From the NCBI RefSeq assembly GCF_014137975.1, contig NZ_JACGWZ010000003.1, positions 399,501 through 463,500 on the forward strand: a stretch of 64,000 bases of DNA. The letters run 5' to 3'. The notes below the pieces were generated by a model that worked only from the letters and a program-made list of their open reading frames with translations, had not been told where the DNA came from and made no database searches. How positions within the stretch are numbered: position 1 is the stretch's first letter; each line of letters opens with the position of its first letter. The position numbers and the translations under genes were made by a program. Below, piece after piece: positions 54,354 to 62,831 of this stretch. This stretch comes from Halosaccharopolyspora lacisalsi. Lineage in GTDB: Bacteria > Actinomycetota > Actinomycetes > Mycobacteriales > Pseudonocardiaceae.

Positions 54354-54776
54354 TCAGGCCGTGCGGGCGCACTCCGGGCACGTGCCCACGATCTCCACGG
54401 TGTGATCGACCTCCGAGAAGCCGTGCTCGGCGGCGATGCGCTCGGCCCAGCTCTCCACCGGCGGATCGGCGACCTCCACGGTGCGGGCGCAGTGGCGGCA
54501 CACCAGGTGGTGGTGATGGTGACTGGAGCACCGGCGGTAGACGGCCTCCCCCGACTCGGTCCGCAGGACATCGACCTCTCCGGCGTCGGCGAGGCTTTGC
54601 AGGGTGCGGTACACGGTGGTCAGACCGATGCCCTCGCCCTGGCGTTTGAGCTGGTCGTGGAGTTCCTGCGCCGACCGGAAGTCGTTGGTCTCGCTGAGCA
54701 GCTTCGACACGGCGGCTCGTTGCTTGGTCGCCCGCAGACCCGGTACGGCGGCCGTGGGGCGCTCGCCGGTGGTCAC
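54354..54776 (-). CDS. zur: Fur family zinc regulator (Zur/FurB)
   Basis: 140 residues from GTG at 54776. Winged helix RATKQRAAVSKLLSETNDF, then GIGLTTVYRTLQSLADAGEVD (residues ~15-60); metal sites: HHHHHLVCRHC histidine cluster and structural zinc cysteines CRHC and CPEC. Co-transcribed with and overlapping smtB by 4 bases, and divergent from glyS, exactly as in mycobacteria where the pair controls zinc uptake and zinc-free ribosomal proteins. Assignment as Zur rather than Fur rests on this context. Confidence 0.9.
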   Translation of the reverse strand: MTTGERPTAAVPGLRATKQRAAVSKLLSETNDFRSAQELHDQLKRQGEGIGLTTVYRTLQSLADAGEVDVLRTESGEAVYRRCSSHHHHHLVCRHCARTVEVADPPVESWAERIAAEHGFSEVDHTVEIVGTCPECARTA

Positions 54777-55267
54777 GCTGTCTCCTGTCCGTCGTCGCGT
54801 GCGAGGGGAGTCGAACCTTCCACTCGCGTCTCGGATGTTTCCTCCGCGTGTGCTACCGCATCCACCACGATGTGGGCCAGGTGCTCGTCGACGAGGCGGT
54901 ACACGACCTCGCGGCCGTGACGCTTCCCGGTCACGATCCCGGCGGTTTTGAGCACACGCAGATGCTGGCTGATCAGGGGCTGGGAGACCCCGAGCGCGTC
55001 GACCAGTTCGTGGACGCACCGCTCGGCACTGTGCAACTGGAGGACGATGGCGATGCGCACGGGTGCGGCGAGGGCCCGCAGCAGCTCACCGGCCTCGGAG
55101 AGGGTGCTGGTGGGGCGCTGTGGTTCGGGGCTGGCTGCCAGGCGCTCCGACGAGTGCACGTCGTCGGCGTGGGACTCGCTCCCGGCCGGGAGCACTTCCG
55201 GGGCCGGCTCGGTCTTCGCGGCCTGCCGCGCCGATTCTGGAACGGAGTCCGGATTGGCGGCGGCCAT
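54773..55267 (-). CDS. smtB: ArsR/SmtB family zinc-sensing repressor
   Basis: 164 residues. ~55 variable N-terminal residues precede the winged helix (LRALAAPVRIAIVLQLHS, DALGVSQPLISQHLRVLKTAG). The C-terminal helix DEHLAHIVVDAVAHAEE carries the Asp-x-His...His-x-x-Glu pattern of the alpha-5 zinc site in SmtB/CzrA sensors. In M. tuberculosis SmtB represses this operon until zinc is high, then Zur is made. Same arrangement here. Start ATG at 55267. Confidence 0.9.
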   Translation of the reverse strand: MAAANPDSVPESARQAAKTEPAPEVLPAGSESHADDVHSSERLAASPEPQRPTSTLSEAGELLRALAAPVRIAIVLQLHSAERCVHELVDALGVSQPLISQHLRVLKTAGIVTGKRHGREVVYRLVDEHLAHIVVDAVAHAEETSETRVEGSTPLARDDGQETA

Positions 55268-55424
55268 GGTTTCCCTTCCGGCGGGGTTCGTGCTGACGAG
55301 GTTTCGACAGGCCTGGCGGGGCTTGGACAGGGCTCTGGTGACAGAGCTCCGGCGACAGGGCTCCGGCGGACTGAATTACGAGTCCCGACGGGCCGAGTGC
55401 GCTGTCGCGCCCCCTCCCATCCTA

Positions 55425-55453
55425 CGGATAGCTCCGACCACGGCCCATGTCAG
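55425..55453 (-). promoter_or_regulatory. candidate smtB-zur promoter
   Basis: Minus strand CTGACA (55453-55448), 17 bases, TATCCG (55430-55425). Good spacing and orientation for the smtB-zur operon, about 160 bases before the start. The rest of the 327-base smtB-glyS gap holds direct repeats of acagggctc-like sequence and no gene. Confidence 0.35.
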
Positions 55454-55525
55454 CCGATCGTGTGGCGCCACGGGTGCGGACGAAGGGGAAGGGTGGGGGT
55501 ACACAATGCTGTCAAGTGACCTGAG

Positions 55526-55545
55526 TACGCTGGAAAACCAGCGTA
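55526..55545. promoter_or_regulatory. perfect inverted repeat upstream of glyS
   Basis: TACGCTGG-AAAA-CCAGCGTA, an 8-bp stem with a 4-base centre, 50 bases before glyS. It could be a repressor operator or a leader hairpin; it does not resemble known Zur boxes. Confidence 0.5.
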
Positions 55546-55594
55546 TCGACCCGTAAGACCACCCTGTTCGACCCTACTGACGCGTGGAGTGAAC

Positions 55595-56980
55595 GTGCCC
55601 ACCGACCAGATCGACACGATCGTCAACCTGTGCAAGCGCCGTGGCTTCGTCTACCCGAGCGGTGAGATCTACGGCGGTACCCGGTCGGCGTGGGATTACG
55701 GTCCGCTGGGTGTCGAGCTCAAGGACAACATCAAGCGTCAGTGGTGGCGCTTCATGGTGCAGGGGCGCGACGACGTGGTGGGGCTGGACTCGTCGGTGGT
55801 GCTGCCCCGTGAGGTCTGGGAGGCCTCCGGTCACGTTCGGGAGTTCGTCGACCCGCTCGTTGAGTGCCTGTCCTGCCACCAGCGTTTCCGCTCCGACCAG
55901 CTCGTCGAGGAGTACGTAGAGCGCACCGGCAAGGAGGCCACCGAGGAGGACCTCTCCCAGGTGCCGTGCCCGCACTGCGGCAACCGGGGCCAGTTCACCG
56001 AACCGAAGATGTTCAACGGTCTGCTCAAGACCTTCCTCGGCCCGGTGGACTCCGAGGAGGGCCTGCACTACCTGCGGCCGGAGACCGCCCAGGGCATCTT
56101 CATCAACTTCCTCAACGTGATGACGACCTCCCGCAAGAAGCCGCCGTTCGGCATCGGTCAGATCGGCAAGTCCTTCCGCAACGAGGTCACGCCCGGCAAC
56201 TTCATCTTCCGCACTCGCGAGTTCGAGCAGATGGAGATGGAGTTCTTCGTCGAGCCCGGCGAGGACGAGCACTGGCACCAGTACTGGATCGACGAGCGCA
56301 CCCAGTGGTACACGGGTCTGGGCGTCGATCCGAACAACCTCCGCCACCACGAGCACCCGAAGGAGGAGTTGTCGCACTACGCGAAGCGGACCGTGGACAT
56401 CGAGTACCGCTTCGGGTTCAGCGGCAAGGAGTGGGGTGAGCTGGAGGGGATCGCCAACCGCACGGACTTCGACCTCACCACGCACTCCAACCACTCCGGG
56501 GTCGACCTGTCCTACTTCGACCAGGCCAGCAACTCCCGGTACCGGCCCTACGTCATCGAGCCCGCCGCCGGTGTCGGACGGCCCATGATGGCCTTCCTCG
56601 TCGACGCCTACAGCGAGGACGAGGCCCCCAACGCCAAGGGCGGTGTGGACAAGCGGGTCGTGCTCAAGCTGGATCGCCGACTGGCTCCGGTGAAGGTCGC
56701 CGTGCTGCCGTTGTCGCGCAACAGCGACCTGTCGCCGAAGGCCAAGGACGTGGCCACGACGCTGCGGCGGAACTGGAACATCGAGTTCGACGACGCCGGT
56801 GCCATCGGTCGCCGCTACCGCAGGCACGACGAGATCGGCACCCCCTTCTGCGTCACGGTCGACTTCGACTCGCTGTCCGACCACTCCGTCACGGTTCGCG
56901 AGCGCGACACGATGGCCCAGGAGCGGGTGTCGATGGACCAGCTCGAGAGCTACCTGGCCGCCCGTCTCGTCGGCTGCTGA
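55595..56980 (+). CDS. glyS: glycyl-tRNA synthetase (dimeric, class II)
   Basis: 461 residues. GTG at 55595 is chosen over GTG 55589 because GGAG at 55586-55589 serves the former. Starts [26 protein letters not shown]; class II motif 2 [25 protein letters not shown] (two joined parts) and motif 3 FLVDAYSED region intact; anticodon-binding domain from ~360. It has a CxxC...CxxC zinc insert (CLSC ... CPHC). The alpha2-type enzyme, as in mycobacteria and eukaryotes. Confidence 0.96.
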   Translation: MPTDQIDTIVNLCKRRGFVYPSGEIYGGTRSAWDYGPLGVELKDNIKRQWWRFMVQGRDDVVGLDSSVVLPREVWEASGHVREFVDPLVECLSCHQRFRSDQLVEEYVERTGKEATEEDLSQVPCPHCGNRGQFTEPKMFNGLLKTFLGPVDSEEGLHYLRPETAQGIFINFLNVMTTSRKKPPFGIGQIGKSFRNEVTPGNFIFRTREFEQMEMEFFVEPGEDEHWHQYWIDERTQWYTGLGVDPNNLRHHEHPKEELSHYAKRTVDIEYRFGFSGKEWGELEGIANRTDFDLTTHSNHSGVDLSYFDQASNSRYRPYVIEPAAGVGRPMMAFLVDAYSEDEAPNAKGGVDKRVVLKLDRRLAPVKVAVLPLSRNSDLSPKAKDVATTLRRNWNIEFDDAGAIGRRYRRHDEIGTPFCVTVDFDSLSDHSVTVRERDTMAQERVSMDQLESYLAARLVGC

Positions 56981-57053
56981 TCGCAGTTCCCCGGAGGAGT
57001 CGTGCAGGGGTCGGGTAGCGCGGAACCTCGGGCGGATCGACCTGCGTGCTTGG

Positions 57054-57080
57054 CGGGCAAGCGGCTGCGCCGCTTGCCCG
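57054..57080 (+). terminator. terminator-like hairpin after glyS
   Basis: CGGGCAAGCGGC (57054-57065), loop TGC, GCCGCTTGCCCG (57069-57080): perfect 12-bp stem in the glyS-ydcF gap. No T tract. Confidence 0.55.
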
Positions 57081-57176
57081 ACGACAGGTGCGGCTGAGCG
57101 GGTGGCCTTACCGATCGGAGACTTCTGAACACCTCCGGGCAGGGACGGCGCCCGCGGTTCATGTCGATCTGGAACC

Positions 57177-57848
57177 ATGCGGGACGTGACCCACGCCCGA
57201 GACGTACGAGACCCGCGCTCGCCCGGTGGTGGGCGAGCCCTGCGCAGGATCCTGTTCGGTGCGCTGTTGGTGGCGGTGCTGGTACTCGGAGGCACCGTTT
57301 TCCGCGTCTGGCAGGTCGCCGGTGTCGAACAGCGGCGACCCGCGGACATGATCGTCGTGTTGGGTGCGGCGCAGTACAACGGTGAGCCCTCCGCCGTGCT
57401 GAAGGCGCGTCTCCAGCACGCCCTCAGCCTCTACGAGCAGGGCTATGCCGAGCACATCGTGACGGTGGGGGGCAACCAGGAGGGTGACAACTACACCGAG
57501 GCCCAGGCGAGCCGGATGTGGCTCGTCGACCACGGCGTGCCCTCGCACGGTGTCGAGGACGTCGAGACGGGCAAGGACACGCTGCGCAGCATTCGTGCGG
57601 TGGGGGACCTGGCCGAGCAGCGCGACTGGCAGACGGCACTGATCGTCAGCGACCCGTGGCACTCGTGGCGCTCGCGGACCATGGCCAACGAAGTCGGGCT
57701 CCGGGCCTGGTCGTCGCCGACCCGGGTGGGGCCGACCGTGGACGGTGCCGACATCCGGCGGCAGTACATCATTCGGGAGACGGCGGCGATGCTCTACTAC
57801 CGCTTGTCCCACGCCTCGGCCGATGTCAGTGGCATGGGGTTGAACTGA
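57177..57848 (+). CDS. YdcF/SanA family (DUF218) membrane-anchored protein
   Basis: 223 residues. Signal-anchor helix ILFGALLVAVLVLGG (residues ~25-40), then the DUF218 domain outside the membrane: MIVVLGAAQYNGEPSAVLKARLQHAL (two joined parts), VTVGGNQEGDNYTEAQ, TLRSIRAVGDL, VSDPWHSWRSRTMA. Family members bind SAM-like or sugar substrates and affect envelope barrier function; exact role unknown. Lies between glyS and dgt. Confidence 0.85.
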   Translation: MRDVTHARDVRDPRSPGGGRALRRILFGALLVAVLVLGGTVFRVWQVAGVEQRRPADMIVVLGAAQYNGEPSAVLKARLQHALSLYEQGYAEHIVTVGGNQEGDNYTEAQASRMWLVDHGVPSHGVEDVETGKDTLRSIRAVGDLAEQRDWQTALIVSDPWHSWRSRTMANEVGLRAWSSPTRVGPTVDGADIRRQYIIRETAAMLYYRLSHASADVSGMGLN

Positions 57849-57908
57849 GGCCGTGCTCCGGCTCTTCCGCTCGACGTTTCTGCGGTGTCGCGCCGTAGGC
57901 TGAGGTCG

Positions 57909-59195
57909 ATGGACGACCTGCCCGGTTACGGTGATCACGACGTGACGCGGCTGCTCGCCGAGTCACCGAAGCAGGCCGCCCTGCCGGACGCGCAGGAGGC
58001 CAGGACCCCTTTCGCGCGGGACCGCGCCCGGGTGCTGCACTCGGCGGCCCTGCGGCGGCTGGCGGGCAAGACGCAGGTCATGGGCCCCGGTGAAGGCGAC
58101 GTGCCGCGCACGCGGCTCACCCACTCGCTCGAAGTGGCCCAGATCGGCCGGGGGATCGCCCACGACCTGGGGACGGACCCCGATGTCGTCGACACGGCCG
58201 GGCTGGCCCACGACATCGGGCATCCCCCGTTCGGGCACAACGGCGAGCAAGCTCTCGACGACGTGGCCGCGAGCTGCGGCGGGTTCGAGGGCAACGCGCA
58301 GACGCTGCGCATCCTCACCCGGCTCGAACCCAAGCTGGTGGACTCCGCCGGAACCGGCCACGGCCTGAACCTGACACGTGCCTGCCTGGACGCGACCACG
58401 AAGTACCCGTGGCCGAAGCGACGGGACCGGAGCAAGTTCGGCGTCTACGACTCCGACCTGGCGGTGTTCGACTGGATGCGCTCGGGAGCCGAGCACACCC
58501 GGCGCTGCCTGGAAGCCCAGATCATGGACTGGTCCGACGACGTCGCGTACTCGGTGCACGACGTCGAGGACGGAGTGCACTCCGGGCGCATCTCGCTGCG
58601 GATGCTGACCCGCGAGGAGGAGCGCTCCGAGATCGCCCGGATGGCCGCGAAGCATTTCCACCACGAGGTGCGTTCGGCCGACAGCGTCGACCTGCTTGAA
58701 TCGGCCGCCGTGGAGCTGGTGCGGCTCCCCACCGTCGCGGCCGTGCTCGACTACGACGGTTCCCTGTCGGCCCAGGTCGCCCTGAAGCAGCTGACCAGCG
58801 AGCTCGTGGGCCGGTTCGCCACGGCGGCCGTGTCGGCCACCAGGGCGGAGTTCGGGCCGGGACCACTCACGCGCTACGGTGCCGACCTGGTGCTGCCGGA
58901 TCAGGTGATCGCCGAGGTCGCGGTGCTCAAGGCCGTCGCGCTGCGCTACGTCATGAGCGATCCCGGGCGACTGAGCTTGCAGGAGCGTCAGCGTGCGTTG
59001 CTCACCGAGCTGGTCGGGGTGCTCGCCGACGGTGCTCCTGAGTCGCTGGATCCGGCGTTGGCCGCGGCGTGGCAGCACGCCGGAGACGACGCCCACCGGC
59101 TTCGGGTGGTGCTGGACCAGGTCGCCTCGCTCACGGACGAACAGGCAGTCACCTGGCACCGCCGGTACGTGCTCTCGGGGGGCGGGACGGTGTGA
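57909..59195 (+). CDS. dgt: deoxyguanosinetriphosphate triphosphohydrolase-like HD protein
   Basis: 428 residues from ATG at 57909 (GAGG upstream; GTG at 57885 possible). Hydrolyses dNTPs to deoxynucleosides and triphosphate. HD-domain metal ligands: [14 protein letters not shown] (His) and [15 protein letters not shown] (His-Asp) at ~75-120, and a later [13 protein letters not shown] Asp. N-terminal [26 protein letters not shown] (two joined parts) is standard. In mycobacteria dgt directly precedes dnaG; here about 4.5 kb of other genes separate them. Confidence 0.93.
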   Translation: MDDLPGYGDHDVTRLLAESPKQAALPDAQEARTPFARDRARVLHSAALRRLAGKTQVMGPGEGDVPRTRLTHSLEVAQIGRGIAHDLGTDPDVVDTAGLAHDIGHPPFGHNGEQALDDVAASCGGFEGNAQTLRILTRLEPKLVDSAGTGHGLNLTRACLDATTKYPWPKRRDRSKFGVYDSDLAVFDWMRSGAEHTRRCLEAQIMDWSDDVAYSVHDVEDGVHSGRISLRMLTREEERSEIARMAAKHFHHEVRSADSVDLLESAAVELVRLPTVAAVLDYDGSLSAQVALKQLTSELVGRFATAAVSATRAEFGPGPLTRYGADLVLPDQVIAEVAVLKAVALRYVMSDPGRLSLQERQRALLTELVGVLADGAPESLDPALAAAWQHAGDDAHRLRVVLDQVASLTDEQAVTWHRRYVLSGGGTV

Positions 59196-59332
59196 CTTAT
59201 CTCCGCTTCGCCGGTGTTCAGGACTTTCCCGCACGCACAATAGTGACGCTGTGTATTGGTCATCCGAGTTGATGACGCTGCTCGACAGGGATACGGCGCT
59301 GTAGTACTCACGCGCCGTGAGGAGATTTCGTG

Positions 59333-59506
59333 ATGCCGAATCGGCACTACATCCGCAAGCTCGACATGAGCGGTGAGCCCTACGTCAACGCGGACAACCT
59401 GGCCGACTGGGTCAGCGACCTGAACTGGGAGGACCCCGCGGCCCTCGCCGCGGCCGACTACATCGCCAGGGAGCTGCGGCTGATGGGGCTGGCCGACGCC
59501 GAGTAG
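59333..59506 (+). CDS. small conserved protein, unknown function
   Basis: 57 residues: MPNRHYIRKLDMSGEPYVNA, then an acidic helical part (WEDPAALAAADYIARELRLM). GAGGAG lies 9-14 bases before the ATG; a GTG one codon upstream is possible. The strong binding site and normal codon use support a real gene. Upstream TTGATG (59270) with a weak -10 may be its promoter. Confidence 0.65.
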   Translation: MPNRHYIRKLDMSGEPYVNADNLADWVSDLNWEDPAALAAADYIARELRLMGLADAE

Positions 59507-59604
59507 GTGCTCGCTGCGCGAACACACCGGAGGCGGACCGTGGCAGACTCGGATCCGACCGAGCGACAAAGCGCCGAGCAGCGCCTTCGCGAACGGAGAC
59601 CAGT

Positions 59605-60732
59605 GTGGCCGCGAGTAACCACGTCGACTTCAGCCTCTCGCTGCACCATCGGCTCGCCCCCGCCACGGACCGGGACTTCTGCTGGTCGCCCTATTCGGTG
59701 GCCAGCGCGCTGGGACTGGCCGCCGCAGCGGCCGGTGGACGAACCCGGCAGGAAATCCTGGGCGCCCTGCGCGCGAGTGACGACGACCTCACCGACATCC
59801 TCGGGTTGCTGAAAGGCGCGACCGAGCTCGACGAGGCCGGAGCCGGCGCCGAGGATCCCGTCCTGGCGGTGGCCAACACGCTCTGGGCCGAGGGGCAGCT
59901 GCCGCTCGAGGATTCCTACGTGCGGAAGCTGTCGGACTGGCCGGGCGGTGCCGTGCGCGGTGCTCCCTTTCGAACCGCCCCGGAACAGGCCCGCCAGGAG
60001 ATCAACGCCGACGTCGCCCGGACCACCCGTGACCTGATCCCGGAACTCATCGCACCCGGAATGGTGGACTCCGACACGGTCGCGGCCCTGGTCAACGCGC
60101 TGTACCTGAAGACGTCCTGGACCGAGGCCTTCGACGAGCAGGCCACGCGGGACCTCCCGTTCCACGCCCCGGAGGGCACTCGCGAGGTGCCCACCATGCG
60201 GGTGACCCGCGGGCTGGGATACGCGGCCCGGGACGGGTGGCAGGTCGTGACCCTTCCTGCCGAGGGAGGACTCGAAGCCGTCGTCCTGCTGCCCGACGAC
60301 GGGCTGGCGCAGGCCGAGCCGCGGTTGGACGCCGCCCGGATCGAGGCGCTGGTGTCGGCGACGCGGCAGCAGCGCCTCGACCTGTCGATGCCGAAGTTCG
60401 AGGCCACCGGCGAGGCCGAACTCCAGGGCGCGCTGGGCGAGCTCGGTGCCCGGACCCTGTTCACCCCGGACGCCGACTTCGCGCCGCTGACCCCGCATCC
60501 GCTGCGGGTCTCGGCCGTGCTGCACCAGTCGGTGCTACGGGTGGACGAGAGCGGATTCGAGGGCGCCGCGGCCACGGCGGTGATGATGCGCCTGATGGCG
60601 GCGGTCGACGAGCCCGATCCGATCCGGGTCGAGGTGAACAGGCCCTTCCTGTTCCTGGTGCGCCACCGGGAAACCGGGGCTCTCCACTTCCTGGCCCGCG
60701 TGGTCGCCCCGAGCTGGTCGGGGCGCGGCTGA
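59605..60732 (+). CDS. serpin family protease inhibitor
   Basis: 375 residues, GTG at 59605 with GGAG upstream. Complete serpin fold: NTLWAEGQLPLEDSYV, VNALYLKTSWTEAFD, and the C-terminal signature NRPFLFLVRHRETGALHFLARV. The reactive-centre loop near residues 315-340 has the inhibitory-type hinge (small residues: GFEGAAATA) followed by VMMRLMAAVDEPDP, so it is probably an active inhibitor; the Met/Arg/Leu region near the scissile bond suggests a serine protease of chymotrypsin or trypsin-like specificity (inference). No signal peptide, so it would act in the cytoplasm. Unusual between dgt and dnaG. Confidence 0.92.
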   Translation: MAASNHVDFSLSLHHRLAPATDRDFCWSPYSVASALGLAAAAAGGRTRQEILGALRASDDDLTDILGLLKGATELDEAGAGAEDPVLAVANTLWAEGQLPLEDSYVRKLSDWPGGAVRGAPFRTAPEQARQEINADVARTTRDLIPELIAPGMVDSDTVAALVNALYLKTSWTEAFDEQATRDLPFHAPEGTREVPTMRVTRGLGYAARDGWQVVTLPAEGGLEAVVLLPDDGLAQAEPRLDAARIEALVSATRQQRLDLSMPKFEATGEAELQGALGELGARTLFTPDADFAPLTPHPLRVSAVLHQSVLRVDESGFEGAAATAVMMRLMAAVDEPDPIRVEVNRPFLFLVRHRETGALHFLARVVAPSWSGRG

Positions 60733-60814
60733 CCGGCGCTGTCACGTTCGGCGGTTCCGTCTCGTCAACCGGGTGGGCGCCCGCACCGGGCGGGCTTTCC
60801 ACCGGGGAGCGACG

Positions 60815-61382
60815 ATGCCACGGATTCCGGAAGTGACCACCGAACAGGCGGGCCGGCCTGACCAGGCTGAGCTACTGGTTCTCCCGGCGCCGCTATGGCG
60901 CCGTGCTGCGGTCGGCCTCCGTCGCGGCACACCACCCGGGCCTGCTGCTCGGCCTGGGCGTCGGCGAGCTGGCGATCGAGAAGACGGCCACCACTCTGCC
61001 CGCGAGCATTCGGGAGCTGGCCCTCTACCGGGTGTCCACGCGGATCGGCTGCTCGTGGTGCGTGGATTTCGGCACGATGCTGCAACATCGGGAGGGGCTG
61101 GACACCGCCGGGCTCCCCGGGATCGACGACTACGCCGCCTCCGAGCGCTTCGGTGATCTGGAACGCCTGGTGATCGCCTATGCCGACGCCATGACCGAGC
61201 AGCCGATGCGGGTCACCGACGAGCAGGTCGCCGAGCTCGACGAGCGTCTCGGCCACAAGCGCGTGGTCGAGCTGACCCACGTGATCGCCGTGGAGAACCA
61301 GCGCACGCGGTTCAACCACGCCCTGGGCATCACCTCCCAGGGATTCGCCTCCGGCGAGGCCTGCCGCGTTCCGACGTCCTGA
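60815..61382 (+). pseudogene. carboxymuconolactone decarboxylase (AhpD-like) family gene, frameshifted
   Basis: ATG at 60815 gives MPRIPEVTTEQAG, then the expected GLTRLSYWFSRRRYGAVLRS continues one base out of frame. The cause is a tandem GGCC duplication (60851-60858); removing four bases restores one frame. Beyond it the domain is intact, with the redox/peroxidase pair CSWCVDF and a C-terminal helical part. Internal GTG 60903 could start a shortened protein lacking the N-terminal helix. Real mutation or sequence error cannot be told. Confidence 0.75.
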
Positions 61383-61387
61383 CCGAG

Positions 61388-61414
61388 GGGGGCGGCTTTA
61401 CCGGAGCCGCCCCC
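61388..61414. terminator. bidirectional terminator-like hairpin
   Basis: GGGGGCGGCT (61388-61397), loop TTACCGG, AGCCGCCCCC (61405-61414); 10-bp stem between the convergent decarboxylase and sigma-factor genes. Confidence 0.6.
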
Positions 61415-61416
61415 GC

Positions 61417-61452
61417 TCACAGCGGCACGCGCCCGAGCTTGTCCGGATTGAC
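61417..61452 (-). pseudogene. detached 3' end of the SigJ-like sigma factor gene
   Basis: On the minus strand this reads NPDKLGRVPL then TGA (61419-61417), the expected C-terminus of the SnoaL-like domain. Joined to 62832 it restores VFDIVNPDKLG. It is cut from the rest by the TnpB element. Confidence 0.8.
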
Positions 61453-62831
61453 GATAGATTCAGTGCAAATTCCGGTCTCCGGGTCGGAGCGAGTCGATCA
61501 GGGTGGTTCTGTGGTGGTCACTCGTTCGTGGTCTTCAGGGTGGCGAACTGGTGGTCGATGGTGTGGGTGTGCAGTTGCGGTACCGGTATCGGTTGTATCC
61601 CACCGACGGGCAGCGTCAGGCGTTGAGTCAGGCGTTCGGTAATGCTCGTGTGGTCTACAACGATGCAGTGCGTGCCCGCCACGACGCCTACGCTGCCGGG
61701 GAGAAATACCCGACCGGCGCCGTGTTGCAGAAGCGGTTGATCACTGAGGCGAAGCACACCGCCGAACGCGGGTGGTTGGCCGAAGCGTCGAACATCGTGT
61801 TGCAGCAAGCCATCCGCGACTGCGATGCCGCGTACAAGAACTTCTTCGACTCGCTGTCCGGTAAGCGTGCCGGCCGCAGGGTCAGGACACCTCGGTTCAA
61901 ATCGAAGCGGGATGCTCGGCAGGTGATCCGGCTGCACACGGGCGGGTTCGCGGTGCGGGCCAACGGGCGGCTGCGGCTGGCCCGGATCGGTGATGTCGAG
62001 GTGCGGTGGTCGAGGGATCTGCCCTCGGCACCGTCGTCGGTGACGATTGTCAGAACCGCCGATGGTCGGTACTTTGCCTCGTCCGTGGTCGAGGTGGGTG
62101 ACGAGACCCTGCCGCCGGTGCTCGACAAACACGGAGACGAGGTGGAACTCGCCCTGGACTTGGGGTTGCCGGCGTTTGCGGTGGACCAGCACGGTAACGC
62201 GATCACGAATCCGAAGTTCCTGCGGCGGGCGGAACGCAAGCTCAAGCGGCTGCAGCGGGCACTGTCACGCGAGGAGAAGGGGTCGAAGAACCGGGACAAG
62301 GCCCGCACGAAGCTGGCTCGGCAGCACGCGAAGGTGGCCGATACCCGCTTGGACTGGCTGCATCAGGAAACTTCCAGGATCGCTCGTGAGAGCCAAACGG
62401 TCGTTCTGGAAGACCTCCCGGTCAGCGGGTTGGCCCGTACGCGGTTGGCGAAGTCAGTGTACGACGCCAGCTGGGGTGGGTTCCGGCGGTTGGTGGTCGA
62501 GAAGTGCGCCCGATGGGGCCGAATACTGGTGGTCATCGACCGATGGCTGCCCACTTCGCAGACCTGCTCGGTGTGCGGGCGTCTCGACGGCAAGAAATCC
62601 TTGTCGGTGCGTACCTGGTCGTGTCCGTGTGGCGCTGTGCACGACCGGGACACCAATGCCGCGAAGAACATCCTCGCCGCAGGACGCGCGGAGAGGCTAA
62701 ACGCCTGTGGAGGCGACGTAAGACCCCACACCGGGGCGGTCTCCGAGGAAGCAGGGGAACCCGCGAGGCAGTACCACCCCGAACGCGGCATAGCCGCGTG
62801 GGAACCCCATTCACGATGGGGAGCACGTCAA
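61453..62831 (+). mobile_element. IS200/IS605-type tnpB element (no tnpA) inserted in a sigma factor gene
   Basis: 1379 bp. Ends are fixed by the interrupted gene: left flank ...CCGGATTGAC (ending 61452) and right flank GATGTCGAAC (from 62832) rejoin to an uninterrupted reading frame without a target duplication. Insertion 3' of TTGAC and an element end ...GTCAA fit the IS200/IS605 mode (TTAC/TCAA-like cleavage sites). The edge is ambiguous by the shared GAT. CCCCAT-TCACG-ATGGGG near 62803-62820 is a right-end hairpin. No transposase TnpA is encoded, so it moved in trans. Confidence 0.85.
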
